Origin: Oscillospiraceae bacterium
GTDB taxonomy: Bacteria > Bacillota > Clostridia > Oscillospirales > Oscillospiraceae
DNA: 64,000 nucleotides
Assembly (NCBI GenBank): GCA_015067785.1
Contig: SVLR01000001.1
Coordinates: 16,949 to 80,948, forward strand
Direction of reading: 5' to 3'
This document shows positions 35,337 to 43,996 of this stretch, piece by piece (positions within the stretch are counted from its first letter, which is position 1; each line of letters starts with the position of its first letter). The translations under genes were made by a program, and so were the position numbers. A model generated the notes under the pieces. The model was given only the letters and a program-made list of their open reading frames with translations, was not told the DNA's origin and did no database searches.

Positions 35337-37173
35337 GGCTACACACCTCCTGCACAAAATTTACAATACTTTCGGGATCGAGACCACAATGGCGATAAAG
35401 AGTCTGCAGATCTCCGTGGGGTACATACTGTTCCCCCAAATTTTTCTGATATACACGGCATCCGCGAAGAGCCTGCGCCAGCGCTTCCCCTATGCCACAA
35501 GCTGCCATTGTTTCTTCCAAAATACATACCGGCACATCCGCCGAAATATAGGGCAAAATTTCATTTGTTGGCAGCGGAGAGAGGGATAAAAGCCGCAACA
35601 CCGTAACGGAAACGCCCTTCTCCTGCAATGCTTTCTGCGCCTGCAGCGCATTATCGGTCAGCACGCCGTAGGTGATCAGCACGGCATTTTTTCCTTGGCT
35701 ATGCGCACACACCGGGCCATTTTCCCAAGCAGAGCCCGTATAGCCCCGATCTCCCCCTCTGGGATAGCGGATGGCAACCGGTCCATTTTGCTTTTCCACA
35801 GCCCAGGTGAGCATTTCCCGCAGCTCCTGCCGGGAAGCAGGACAGAGGATCTGCATACCGGGACAATGCCGCAGATACCCCACATCGAAAACACCGTGGT
35901 GGGTCTCGCCGTCCTCGCCCACAAGCCCTGCCCGGTCTACAGCAAAAACGGCGTGAAGCTTTTGCAGACCAATATCCTGAAGCAGCATATCATAGCCTCT
36001 TTGCAGGAAGGTAGAGTAGACCGCAAAGACCGGGATCATCCCTTGCTTTGCAAGACCACCCGCCATAGAGACTGCGTGTCCCTCCGCAATGCCCACATCA
36101 AAAAGGCGCTTGGGATATTTTGCCTTGAAATCCAAAAGGCCGGTACCGCCGGGCATTGCCGCCGTGATGGCGCAGACCCGGTCATTTTTCTTTGCCAGCT
36201 CCACTATGGTTTCTCCAAAGGCTTCAGAAAAACTGGGAGCAGACTTTTTCAGGGGCTCACCGGTTTTGGCATCAAATTTTCCGATGCCGTGGAAAAGCTT
36301 GGGATGCTCCTGTGCAGGAGCGTACCCTCTTCCCTTTTGGGTCACCACATGCAAGACCACCGGGGAGCGCATTTCCTTTGCACGACGGAGCAGAGAGATG
36401 AGCTTGGGCAAATCGTGTCCGTCCACCGGTCCAAAATAGGTAAAGCCCATATTTTCAAAAATGGTGGTGGGCAGCAGCATCCGGCGGACCCTTTCCTTCA
36501 GGTTATGGGTAAACCGGTAAATGGCTTTACCTCCGGGAATCCGGAGGATAAAGTGCCGGTATTGCTGCTTAAAGCCGAGATATTTGTCCCGGGTACGAAG
36601 ATTGGAAAAATGCTTTGCAAGCCCGCCTACATTTTTGTCAATGGAAAGCTCATTATCGTTAAGGATCACGATCAGCGGCTCCTTGCTGTCTGCCGCGTCA
36701 TTAAGTCCCTCGAAGGCAAGACCACCGGTAGCAGCACCGTCCCCGATCAGGGCAACCACACTGTAATCCTGCTTTTGCAGTGTCCGCGCCCGGGCCATAC
36801 CCAAAGCAATGGATACGGAGCTGGAGGCGTGACCTGCGGTAAAGGCATCGCTCACACTCTCCGATGGTTTGGGGAAACCGGCAATACCGCCGTATTGCCG
36901 CAGCATGGAAAAATCCGCCTGGCGGCCGGTCAGCAGCTTATGGATATAAGACTGATGACCCACATCAAACACCAGACGGTCAGTAGCAGTATCAAAAACG
37001 GTCTCCAAAGCCACCGTCAGCTCTACAACACCCAAATTGGAGGCAACATGACCACCCGTGCGGGACACATTTTCCACAAGGAATGCCCGCAGCTCTTTGC
37101 AAAGGGTCTCCCGCTGCAAATCGGTCAGACCTACCAAGTCCTCGTGGCAGCGGATGCTGTCCAAAATACTCAC
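35326..37173 (-). CDS. dxs: 1-deoxy-D-xylulose-5-phosphate synthase
   Basis: DVGHQSYIHKLLTGR, IGDGAATGGLAFEGLN, TPR transketolase-type C-terminal half. Confidence 0.97.
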   Translation of the reverse strand: MSILDSIRCHEDLVGLTDLQRETLCKELRAFLVENVSRTGGHVASNLGVVELTVALETVFDTATDRLVFDVGHQSYIHKLLTGRQADFSMLRQYGGIAGFPKPSESVSDAFTAGHASSSVSIALGMARARTLQKQDYSVVALIGDGAATGGLAFEGLNDAADSKEPLIVILNDNELSIDKNVGGLAKHFSNLRTRDKYLGFKQQYRHFILRIPGGKAIYRFTHNLKERVRRMLLPTTIFENMGFTYFGPVDGHDLPKLISLLRRAKEMRSPVVLHVVTQKGRGYAPAQEHPKLFHGIGKFDAKTGEPLKKSAPSFSEAFGETIVELAKKNDRVCAITAAMPGGTGLLDFKAKYPKRLFDVGIAEGHAVSMAGGLAKQGMIPVFAVYSTFLQRGYDMLLQDIGLQKLHAVFAVDRAGLVGEDGETHHGVFDVGYLRHCPGMQILCPASRQELREMLTWAVEKQNGPVAIRYPRGGDRGYTGSAWENGPVCAHSQGKNAVLITYGVLTDNALQAQKALQEKGVSVTVLRLLSLSPLPTNEILPYISADVPVCILEETMAACGIGEALAQALRGCRVYQKNLGEQYVPHGDLQTLYRHCGLDPESIVNFVQEVCSLES

Positions 37174-37182
37174 AAGTAATAC

Positions 37183-37761
37183 CTACCTATCTTTTTTCTG
37201 AAACATATGAGAAGCGCTCCAGATGATCTTACCGACAAGGTGCACGATCTGTGTGCTGGAGCCGATGGCAATGCTCTTACCGATGGCCTTGCCGCCAACG
37301 GTCAAGCCTGCCACTAAAGCAGACATACCCAAGGTAATCAGCTGGGGTATGGAAAAATCAAAATTAGAAAGGATCTGTGCCACAATGGCAGCCGATGCGC
37401 TGCCGGATATAACGCCGCAAATGTCTCCGATCACATCACAGCAAACGCTGCTGACCTTGTCCGCTTTCCGCAAAAGCCGGATCGCCTCCTGCGCACCCAC
37501 GACCTTTCGGGCAGCCATAGAATGGAAGGGTTTTTCGTCAGCAGAGGTCACCGCCACACCGACGATATCGAAGATAATACCGATCAGCACAATGACCAGC
37601 AAGATCAGAAACGCAACCGCAACTGTGCTTGCTTCCATCAAAAGAGAAGAACAAAAAGAAATGATCGCAGAGATCGCAATGGTCAGCAAAAAGACGGTAA
37701 CGATCCATTTTGTTCTTGTTGGCTTTCCTTTTTTTCTACTGTCCGGGTCAGGCTTCGACAC
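37183..37761 (-). CDS. small integral membrane protein, candidate OLE-associated protein OapA (partial DUF21/CorB-like)
   Basis: 192 aa; multiple TM helices; IFDIVGVAVTSADEKPFHSMAARKVVGAQEAIRLLRKADKVSSVCCDVIGDICGVISGSASA; lies between a ~615-nt structured noncoding region and dxs; GTG start with GAGGG SD. Confidence 0.72.
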   Translation of the reverse strand: MSKPDPDSRKKGKPTRTKWIVTVFLLTIAISAIISFCSSLLMEASTVAVAFLILLVIVLIGIIFDIVGVAVTSADEKPFHSMAARKVVGAQEAIRLLRKADKVSSVCCDVIGDICGVISGSASAAIVAQILSNFDFSIPQLITLGMSALVAGLTVGGKAIGKSIAIGSSTQIVHLVGKIIWSASHMFQKKDR

Positions 37762-37789
37762 TTTTCATCCCTCTTAATCTAAAATTATG

Positions 37790-38405
37790 ACGGCAGCAGA
37801 CAGGATAAATCTTACGGCTTAGGTCGGGTTGTTTTTCACCGTGCAGAACCTGCCGTTGCCGTGCAGGCCGTTTCCGTTTGATCCGCGCGCTCACTTGTTG
37901 CCGGAAGTGAGTACCCGATTGCCACTGAGTCCGTACTGTAATCCCCTGTCTGCCCAATTACGACAGCCTAGGTGTTTTCCACCGCAGCACAAGTCACCCC
38001 TTAGCCTCTTTTGCAAGGATGGTTTCCAAAGGCAATTCCGGAAATGGCTCTGGCCATCAGCCACATTCCGGCGGCTCCTTTTTCCCCGCATACTCACTCA
38101 AGGCAGGCTACACTGCACACAGCACACGATTCTGCGCACTGCCTTGCAGGTTCATACCAGGCTCGTACGCGATCGGCGTTACAGCAAATGCTGTAGCTTT
38201 ACCGTCGTCGCACAACACCAGGTCTCCACGGTAACCGGGTCGTATACGCCATGCCATTGGCGTGCGCCCTGAAACCTTAACCCCCAGCATCCACCCTAAA
38301 CTGGGCGTAAAAAGCAGACACAAGGGACTTCATCGATATGCCCTTCATAGGATTTTTAGGCCCTACCTGGGAGGTGATCGTTCTGACTAGGATACTGCAC
38401 CGTCA
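37790..38405 (-). ncRNA. OLE (ornate large extremophilic) RNA candidate
   Basis: About 615 nt, no convincing CDS, dense inverted repeats (e.g. minus strand CCGGAATGTGGCTGATGGCCAGAGCCATTTCCGG; ACAGCATTTGCTGT), own promoter, directly upstream of a small membrane protein and dxs-tlyA-nadK-argR-recN. Confidence 0.8.
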
Positions 38406-38411
38406 AAATGT

Positions 38412-38440
38412 ATATTATCACAGTATTTATGAATATTCAA
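38412..38440 (-). promoter_or_regulatory. promoter of the OLE-like RNA (TTGAAT-N17-TAATAT with extended -10 TGTGATAATAT)
   Basis: -35 38435-38440, -10 38412-38417 on the minus strand. Confidence 0.7.
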
Positions 38441-38613
38441 GTATATTTTGCATATTTTCCGTAATCGCCTTATATTTGTTATCAATATTGACATACCTAT
38501 GCATGAATACTATCATATAAAAGAGGGTATATTACGCACCCCCGGCATCGTATTTGTTATATTTTTGCAAATAGGCAGTGGTCTGTGTCATATCGGTAAT
38601 TTGTGAAAAGATA

Positions 38614-38662
38614 GCGCGTAGGCTTGCGGGGTGCTCAGCCCCGAAGTTCCTGCGCGTTTTTT
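38614..38662 (+). terminator. intrinsic terminator upstream of the micro-ORF/lipoprotein cluster
   Basis: GCGCGTAGGCTTGCGGGGTGCTCAGCCCCGAAGTTCCTGCGCGTTTTTT. Confidence 0.75.
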
Positions 38663-38695
38663 GACAATTATATTCATTTCAAGGAGGTATTTGTA

Positions 38696-38794
38696 ATGAA
38701 AAAGACGATTGCAAATACGAAGATAAACCGTACTTTCAGGGTATTGCTGATCTTGCTAATATCTACTCTGTCCGTTACCGGGTGCAGTCTGTAA
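38696..38794 (+). CDS. 32-aa micro-lipoprotein-like ORF
   Basis: MKKTIANTKINRTFRVLLILLISTLSVTGCSL; AAGGAGG SD before ATG; lipobox-like SVTGC; partially repeated at 39547. Confidence 0.5.
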   Translation: MKKTIANTKINRTFRVLLILLISTLSVTGCSL

Positions 38795-38827
38795 TCGTTT
38801 TGCGCAACAATGAAAGGAGTAACCAAT

Positions 38828-39511
38828 ATGAAAAAAGTACTGTCAATCATCAGCATCCAGTTAGTAATACTTATTCTCTTTTCCTCCTGCGCCAGTCCTT
38901 ATGCTATCAACATTGGGCACGATGCTCACCATGGATTATTACCCTCGGTCGCAATTGGAATACGAAGTGATAAAAACGAATTTAACATAGATGATATTAC
39001 TTTGGATTTCTCTTTTGGAGACGACAATGGCGACATCATTGATTACATACAAATTGGCGGTATTAACGCTGAAAAATGTCCAATTGTTTGCGTGGCCGTC
39101 TATTTTTACAATGCGAAATATATGGATGCTACATTTGAACATGTGGAAGATTCCTATGTTTCGCAGAGAATCCTTTTTGAAGATTACAAAGAAATTGAAG
39201 GCTGGCATTTCGTAAAAGAAATTACGCCCGAGGACTATGAAGAAAACTACAAGGTGCAGTATAATTACTGGGGTCGCACAAAATACGACCATACCGAGAC
39301 ACTAACAATTCCCAAAGAAACATTGGAACTCACAACCGGTTATGTTTGCTTTGGGGTACATCAGATAGCCTATATCCCTTCTGAAGATTCTTACATAGTC
39401 ATAGTTAACGATGGTGATTGTAGAGGGGTAAAATACGAAAAACTCGAAAACGGAAAAGTTAAAATTAGTGATGCCGGTATGACTCTTTTCCCTACTGATG
39501 TGCCTCGATAA
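38828..39511 (+). CDS. putative lipoprotein, paralog 1
   Basis: MKKVLSIISIQLVILILFSSCASPYA lipobox (FSSC); paralog of 39698..40345. Confidence 0.8.
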   Translation: MKKVLSIISIQLVILILFSSCASPYAINIGHDAHHGLLPSVAIGIRSDKNEFNIDDITLDFSFGDDNGDIIDYIQIGGINAEKCPIVCVAVYFYNAKYMDATFEHVEDSYVSQRILFEDYKEIEGWHFVKEITPEDYEENYKVQYNYWGRTKYDHTETLTIPKETLELTTGYVCFGVHQIAYIPSEDSYIVIVNDGDCRGVKYEKLENGKVKISDAGMTLFPTDVPR

Positions 39512-39546
39512 GAAAAAACAATTGAACGAAAGGATGGTTAAAAATA

Positions 39547-39663
39547 ATGAATAGTTCGAGGTTTAGATTTTTAGCTTTCAAAAGCACGCAGGCAAACCGT
39601 GCTTTTAGGGTGTTGCTGATCTTGCTGATTTTTGCCTTGGCGGTATCGGGTTACGGTCTTTAA
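39547..39663 (+). CDS. 38-aa chimeric micro-ORF
   Basis: MNSSRFRFLAFKSTQANRAFRVLLILLIFALAVSGYGL: N-terminus as in the 40381 metalloprotease, C-terminus as in the 38696 micro-ORF. Confidence 0.4.
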   Translation: MNSSRFRFLAFKSTQANRAFRVLLILLIFALAVSGYGL

Positions 39664-39697
39664 TTGCATTACCAAACAGTGAAAGGAGCAACTAAGT

Positions 39698-40345
39698 ATG
39701 AAGAAAGTACTGTCAACCATTAGCATCCTGTTAGTAATACTCATTCTCTTCTCCTCCTGCGCCAGCCCCTATGCTATCAGCATTGGGCACGATGGCTTCT
39801 ATGTAGGATTATTACCCTCGGTCGCAATTGGAATACGAAGTGATAAAAACGAATTTAACATAGATGATATTACTTTGGATTTCTCTTTTGGAGACGATAA
39901 CGGCGACATCATTGATTACATACAAATTGGCGGTATTAGCGCTGAAAAATGTCCAGTTGTTTGCATAGCACTCTACTTTTACAATGCGAAATATATAGAT
40001 TACATATCCACTCGTTTTGCAAACTATAAAGAAATTGAAGGATGGCATTTCGTAAAAGAAATTACGCCCGAGGACTATGAAGAAAACTACAAGGTACAGT
40101 ATAATTACTGGGGTCGCACAAAGTACGACCATACCGAGGCACTGACAATTCCCAAGGAAACATTGGAACTCACCACCGGTTATGTTTGCTTTGGCGTGTA
40201 TGCAATAGCCTATATCCCGTCGGAGAATACATATAAAATATGTATGGGAAGCGAGAAAGGTTTGAAGTATGAGAATCTTACAAGCGGAAAAGTTAGAATT
40301 CATAACGCTGGCAAAGGTCTTTCCTCTACTGATGTACCCCGATAA
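39698..40345 (+). CDS. putative lipoprotein, paralog 2
   Basis: MKKVLSTISILLVILILFSSCASPYA; near-identical central segment to paralog 1. Confidence 0.8.
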   Translation: MKKVLSTISILLVILILFSSCASPYAISIGHDGFYVGLLPSVAIGIRSDKNEFNIDDITLDFSFGDDNGDIIDYIQIGGISAEKCPVVCIALYFYNAKYIDYISTRFANYKEIEGWHFVKEITPEDYEENYKVQYNYWGRTKYDHTEALTIPKETLELTTGYVCFGVYAIAYIPSENTYKICMGSEKGLKYENLTSGKVRIHNAGKGLSSTDVPR

Positions 40346-40380
40346 GAAAAAACAATTGAACGAAAGGATGGTTAAAAATA

Positions 40381-42045
40381 ATGAATAATTCGAGGTTTAG
40401 GTTTTTAGCTTTGGTTTTAACATTTGCACAACTCTTATCCATATCAAGTGTCACAGTGTCGGCAAACTCCAACGAGAAATCCGCAAAGCAAGCTGAAGCC
40501 ATTCTACCGTCAGAAAGTATTTCTTTAAATAACGGCATTTCAGTCGAAAACCCGATTCCTATGCCTGAACACGAATTAAAACCCATTGTTAGCTCTGAAA
40601 AATTCACAACCGATGAACAAATTGTGCTTCGCTTCGATTATACAGATGTTATGGATTACTACTATGTTGCAGATGGCATAACCGTAACCGAAGAAAGCGG
40701 CAATTCTATGCAGTTTACCCTTACCGCAACCGAAGAATTCGGCAGTGTGGATGTTTATGCAGATTACGGAAATGGAGATGTGGTAAAAAGCTCACTATAT
40801 ACCTACAAATACGGCGATACCGTTTATGTCAGCGATATTGCAAAGGATCAAGCGTGGTATGACTGTATGAAGGATCAATACGAATCCGGATTGATTACCT
40901 TAGACGAGTGGCAGGATGCTTATTCTCTTTTATCACAAACCTTTGTTGCATATGATGGAATTGAAGCTACCGCTTCACAAGCACATCCAAGCACACCGTC
41001 CTCAAACATGGCAGCCACAGCAACTTCGAGTATTATGACAATATCCGGTACACTTAGCTGGGAGATAAATACGGCGGGCAATAAACTTCCTTTACGGATG
41101 ACGAAAGTAGAATTACACGATAAAGACGCCATTGGTTCCCGGTGCATCGCCGTCGGATATACGAATAGCTACGGTCAATATTCCTTTACTTTCGATAATT
41201 CTGACGACGGGGACATTTGGGAAAGTGGTGATATGGATTTCTTTATTCGCTGTTCATTGGAAAGTGAAACATTCAAAGTCGCAGCGGATTGGGTAATAAC
41301 CAGTTACTACTGCGATATTGATATATCCGACAAGATACATAACGGTATAACAACAGGTTTAGACTACTATATTCTATATGATGAGGATATCAATGCTTCT
41401 AAGGCAACCTATGTCCAGCAAGGGATGGTTGTGGGGCAACGGTTTGCGAAGAAAATGGGAATGTCAACCGATAATTTTCTTAATGTAGTTTTTCCATATA
41501 CTTTTGATAATAATGCTGCTTTTTGCTTTGGTGTTCTTGCCGGAAACTGCTTTTCAGGTATTGGAGCAAACAAATTTAAAAATATCGATACACTGATTCA
41601 CGAATATGGACATTATGTAGAACGTTCTTTGGGGGTCTGCGGGGCTACTCTATGGGATATTATCATTCAAGATACAGATCACGCTATTGATGAAGACCAG
41701 TTTTACGATAAGGATGATAAAACCTTTGCTATGCATTTAACATGGTCGGAGTCTTGGGCAACTGCTTTTTCACTGATCGCTCAGGATTTCTACAAAACAG
41801 AATACGATGTACTCCCTGGATTTGCCGATGTTAAATACGGAAATACTAGCTACACATACGAAACACTTAATGTCGGCCAAAATGGTTGTGAGGCTCAAGA
41901 AATGGCAGTTATTGCAGTTTTATGGGATTTATTCGATGCTGCGCCTACCGAGCCGGAAGATCCTGCCGAACCGACCGAGCCAACCGAACCATTTGATAAT
42001 GTTGCATTAGGCATACAATCCAGCAACACAATCCGGTGTATATAG
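40381..42045 (+). CDS. secreted zinc metalloprotease-like protein (HEYGH motif)
   Basis: Signal peptide; NIDTLIHEYGHYVERSLG (HExxH at 41599) and downstream WSESWATAF as likely third ligand region; PEDPAEPTEPTEP C-terminus. Confidence 0.7.
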   Translation: MNNSRFRFLALVLTFAQLLSISSVTVSANSNEKSAKQAEAILPSESISLNNGISVENPIPMPEHELKPIVSSEKFTTDEQIVLRFDYTDVMDYYYVADGITVTEESGNSMQFTLTATEEFGSVDVYADYGNGDVVKSSLYTYKYGDTVYVSDIAKDQAWYDCMKDQYESGLITLDEWQDAYSLLSQTFVAYDGIEATASQAHPSTPSSNMAATATSSIMTISGTLSWEINTAGNKLPLRMTKVELHDKDAIGSRCIAVGYTNSYGQYSFTFDNSDDGDIWESGDMDFFIRCSLESETFKVAADWVITSYYCDIDISDKIHNGITTGLDYYILYDEDINASKATYVQQGMVVGQRFAKKMGMSTDNFLNVVFPYTFDNNAAFCFGVLAGNCFSGIGANKFKNIDTLIHEYGHYVERSLGVCGATLWDIIIQDTDHAIDEDQFYDKDDKTFAMHLTWSESWATAFSLIAQDFYKTEYDVLPGFADVKYGNTSYTYETLNVGQNGCEAQEMAVIAVLWDLFDAAPTEPEDPAEPTEPTEPFDNVALGIQSSNTIRCI

Positions 42046-42107
42046 ACTAAATTTTGGTTACTAAATTACATTGTGTAAATCTCACCGTGTCAAATCTTAT
42101 TTTCAAG

Positions 42108-42134
42108 GGGTCGATGTCTGTATCGACCCCTTGT
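42108..42134 (+). terminator. intrinsic terminator after the metalloprotease gene
   Basis: ggggtcgatgtctgtatcgacccctt. Confidence 0.6.
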
Positions 42135-42272
42135 CCATTTTAGTTGTTTTTTGATAGTTACGCTCTATTTTGACCTCCTGAGAAATTTTCAGTCTATTTC
42201 CCTTTCCGTGGACATATTCTTTCGTAGAACGAGGCAGGAGCAGGCCTCCTGCCAAGCTAAGGAGGCTGGCTT

Positions 42273-43736
42273 ATGGAAAATATGTACGCAAACATTGCCG
42301 CACGAACGGGAGGTAATATCTACATCGGCGTGGTGGGCCCGGTACGCACCGGTAAATCCACCCTCATTAAGAGAATAATGGAGACGATGGTCATTCCCAA
42401 CATCGAAGACCCCTACCGTAAGGAGCGGGCAAAGGATGAGCTGCCCCAAAGCGGCTCGGGAAAGACCATTATGACCAGCGAGCCCAAATTCGTGCCGGAG
42501 GAAGCGGTGGAGATCTGCCCCGATGGGACCACGCGGCTGCGGGTGCGGATGATCGACTCGGTGGGTTATATGGTAGACGGCGCGGTGGGCGCTACCGAGG
42601 ACGGTGTGCCCCGGATGGTCACGACCCCTTGGTATGATTATGAGATCCCTCTGGTGGAGGCGGCTGAGCTTGGCACACAAAAAGTGATGCAGGAGCACTG
42701 CTCTGTGGGCTTTGTGGTCACCACCGACGGCACGGTGACGGACATAGACCGGGCAGATTACTTAGAGGCGGAAGGTCGGGCCATTACCGATATGAAAAAG
42801 GCAGGAAAGCCCTATCTTGTGATCATCAACTCCGCCTCCCCCACGGGAAATGCGGCAAAGGCGGTGCAGGCAGAGCTGAAAGAAAAGTATGGCGTCGACA
42901 GCTTCGTCTGCGACTGTCAGGCGCTGACGGTCGAGGATATCAACGGACTACTTCAGGAGCTGCTCTATGCGTTTCCAATGCAGCAACTTGCAGTCTATCT
43001 CCCCCGGTGGATGGACGCGCTGGAGATGGATCACCCGGTAAAGAGCGCGCTGGACACGGCCCTTTTGCAGGCAGCCGAGCAGATCGCCTGCCTTGCCCAA
43101 GCCGAGGGAACACTTGCCGCTCTTGGGGAGCTGGAAGCGGTGCAGGACTTTAAGATCCGGTCTATCGACCTTGGCTCGGGCACAGTATCCTGTGTACTGA
43201 CCTTCCCTGAGAAACTTTTCTACGAAATCCTTAGTGCCAAGGCTGGGATGCCCATCGAAAATGACGGACAGCTTTTATCGCTGCTTACTACCCTGTCGGA
43301 AAGCAAGCGAGAGTATGATAAGATTGCTGATGCCCTTTCCTCGGTGAAAGCCACCGGCTACGGCATCGTAATGCCCGGCGCAGAGGAGATGAAGCTGGAA
43401 ACCCCGGAGATCCTCAAAAAGAACGGTGCATATGGCGTGAAATTGAAAGCCGGCGCGCCTTCTATTCATATGATTCGGGTGGACATTGACACGGAGATCT
43501 CCCCGATGGTGGGCGATGAAAAGCAGTCCCGGGACTTAATCGGCTATTTGGCTGGAGAATCCCCGGAAAAGCTGTGGGAGAGCAACATTTTCGGCAAGAG
43601 TGTTTACGCCCTCATTCAGGAAGGGCTTAGCTCCAAGCTGATCCGCACCCCCGACGATGTCCGCAACAAATTCCGCGGCTGCCTGACCCGCGTCGTAAAC
43701 GAAGGCGCAAACGGAGTTATTTGTTTGATACTGTAA
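42273..43736 (+). CDS. spoIVA: stage IV sporulation protein A
   Basis: NIAARTGGNIYIGVVGPVRTGKSTLIKRIMETMVIPNIEDPYRKERAKDELPQSGSGKTIMTSEPKFVPEEAV. Confidence 0.98.
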   Translation: MENMYANIAARTGGNIYIGVVGPVRTGKSTLIKRIMETMVIPNIEDPYRKERAKDELPQSGSGKTIMTSEPKFVPEEAVEICPDGTTRLRVRMIDSVGYMVDGAVGATEDGVPRMVTTPWYDYEIPLVEAAELGTQKVMQEHCSVGFVVTTDGTVTDIDRADYLEAEGRAITDMKKAGKPYLVIINSASPTGNAAKAVQAELKEKYGVDSFVCDCQALTVEDINGLLQELLYAFPMQQLAVYLPRWMDALEMDHPVKSALDTALLQAAEQIACLAQAEGTLAALGELEAVQDFKIRSIDLGSGTVSCVLTFPEKLFYEILSAKAGMPIENDGQLLSLLTTLSESKREYDKIADALSSVKATGYGIVMPGAEEMKLETPEILKKNGAYGVKLKAGAPSIHMIRVDIDTEISPMVGDEKQSRDLIGYLAGESPEKLWESNIFGKSVYALIQEGLSSKLIRTPDDVRNKFRGCLTRVVNEGANGVICLIL

Positions 43737-43742
43737 AGGACT

Positions 43743-43777
43743 TTTAACAAAATCGGCGCATCGAGCGCCGATTTTTG
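43743..43777 (+). terminator. intrinsic terminator after spoIVA
   Basis: aaaatcggcgcatcgagcgccgatttttg. Confidence 0.75.
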
Positions 43778-43823
43778 TTTCGGTTCGTCGTGGCGCCGAC
43801 CGCTACAATGCGCGCCGACAAAC

Positions 43824-43858
43824 CGTGTAGGGACACCCGTCCTCGGGTGTCCGTTCCC
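43824..43858. repeat. dispersed palindromic repeat TGTAGGGACACCCGTCCTCGGGTGTCC
   Basis: Related copies at 52131-52156, 52212-52245 and 63666-63696. Confidence 0.7.
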
Positions 43859-43996
43859 TGTCAGGTCATTTACCCACACAAAAGATACACCCCCAACCGT
43901 TTCCCGGTTGGGGTGTGTTTGTGATGGAATGACGAAAAGGTGCGCGTTTTTCCACCACTTCAATAAATCAATAAGAATATTTGGAGAATTATTGCA

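Noticed and set aside
37829-38272. ORFs of 60-147 aa on both strands across the 37.8-38.4 kb region
   Set aside because: They overlap each other, lack convincing SD sequences and recognisable domains, and coincide with a densely structured region with OLE-type context; treated as noncoding RNA.
37790-38405. ROOL, GOLLD, RNase P or tmRNA as alternative identities for the large RNA
   Set aside because: RNase P and tmRNA hallmark motifs not seen; ROOL/GOLLD are typically phage-associated, and no phage genes are nearby; the dxs/OapA-like context favours OLE.
43885-43920. acacccccaaccgtttcccggttggggtgtgt hairpin as a regulatory RNA
   Set aside because: Simple stem-loop in an intergenic gap next to other repeats; most likely a terminator or repeat remnant.
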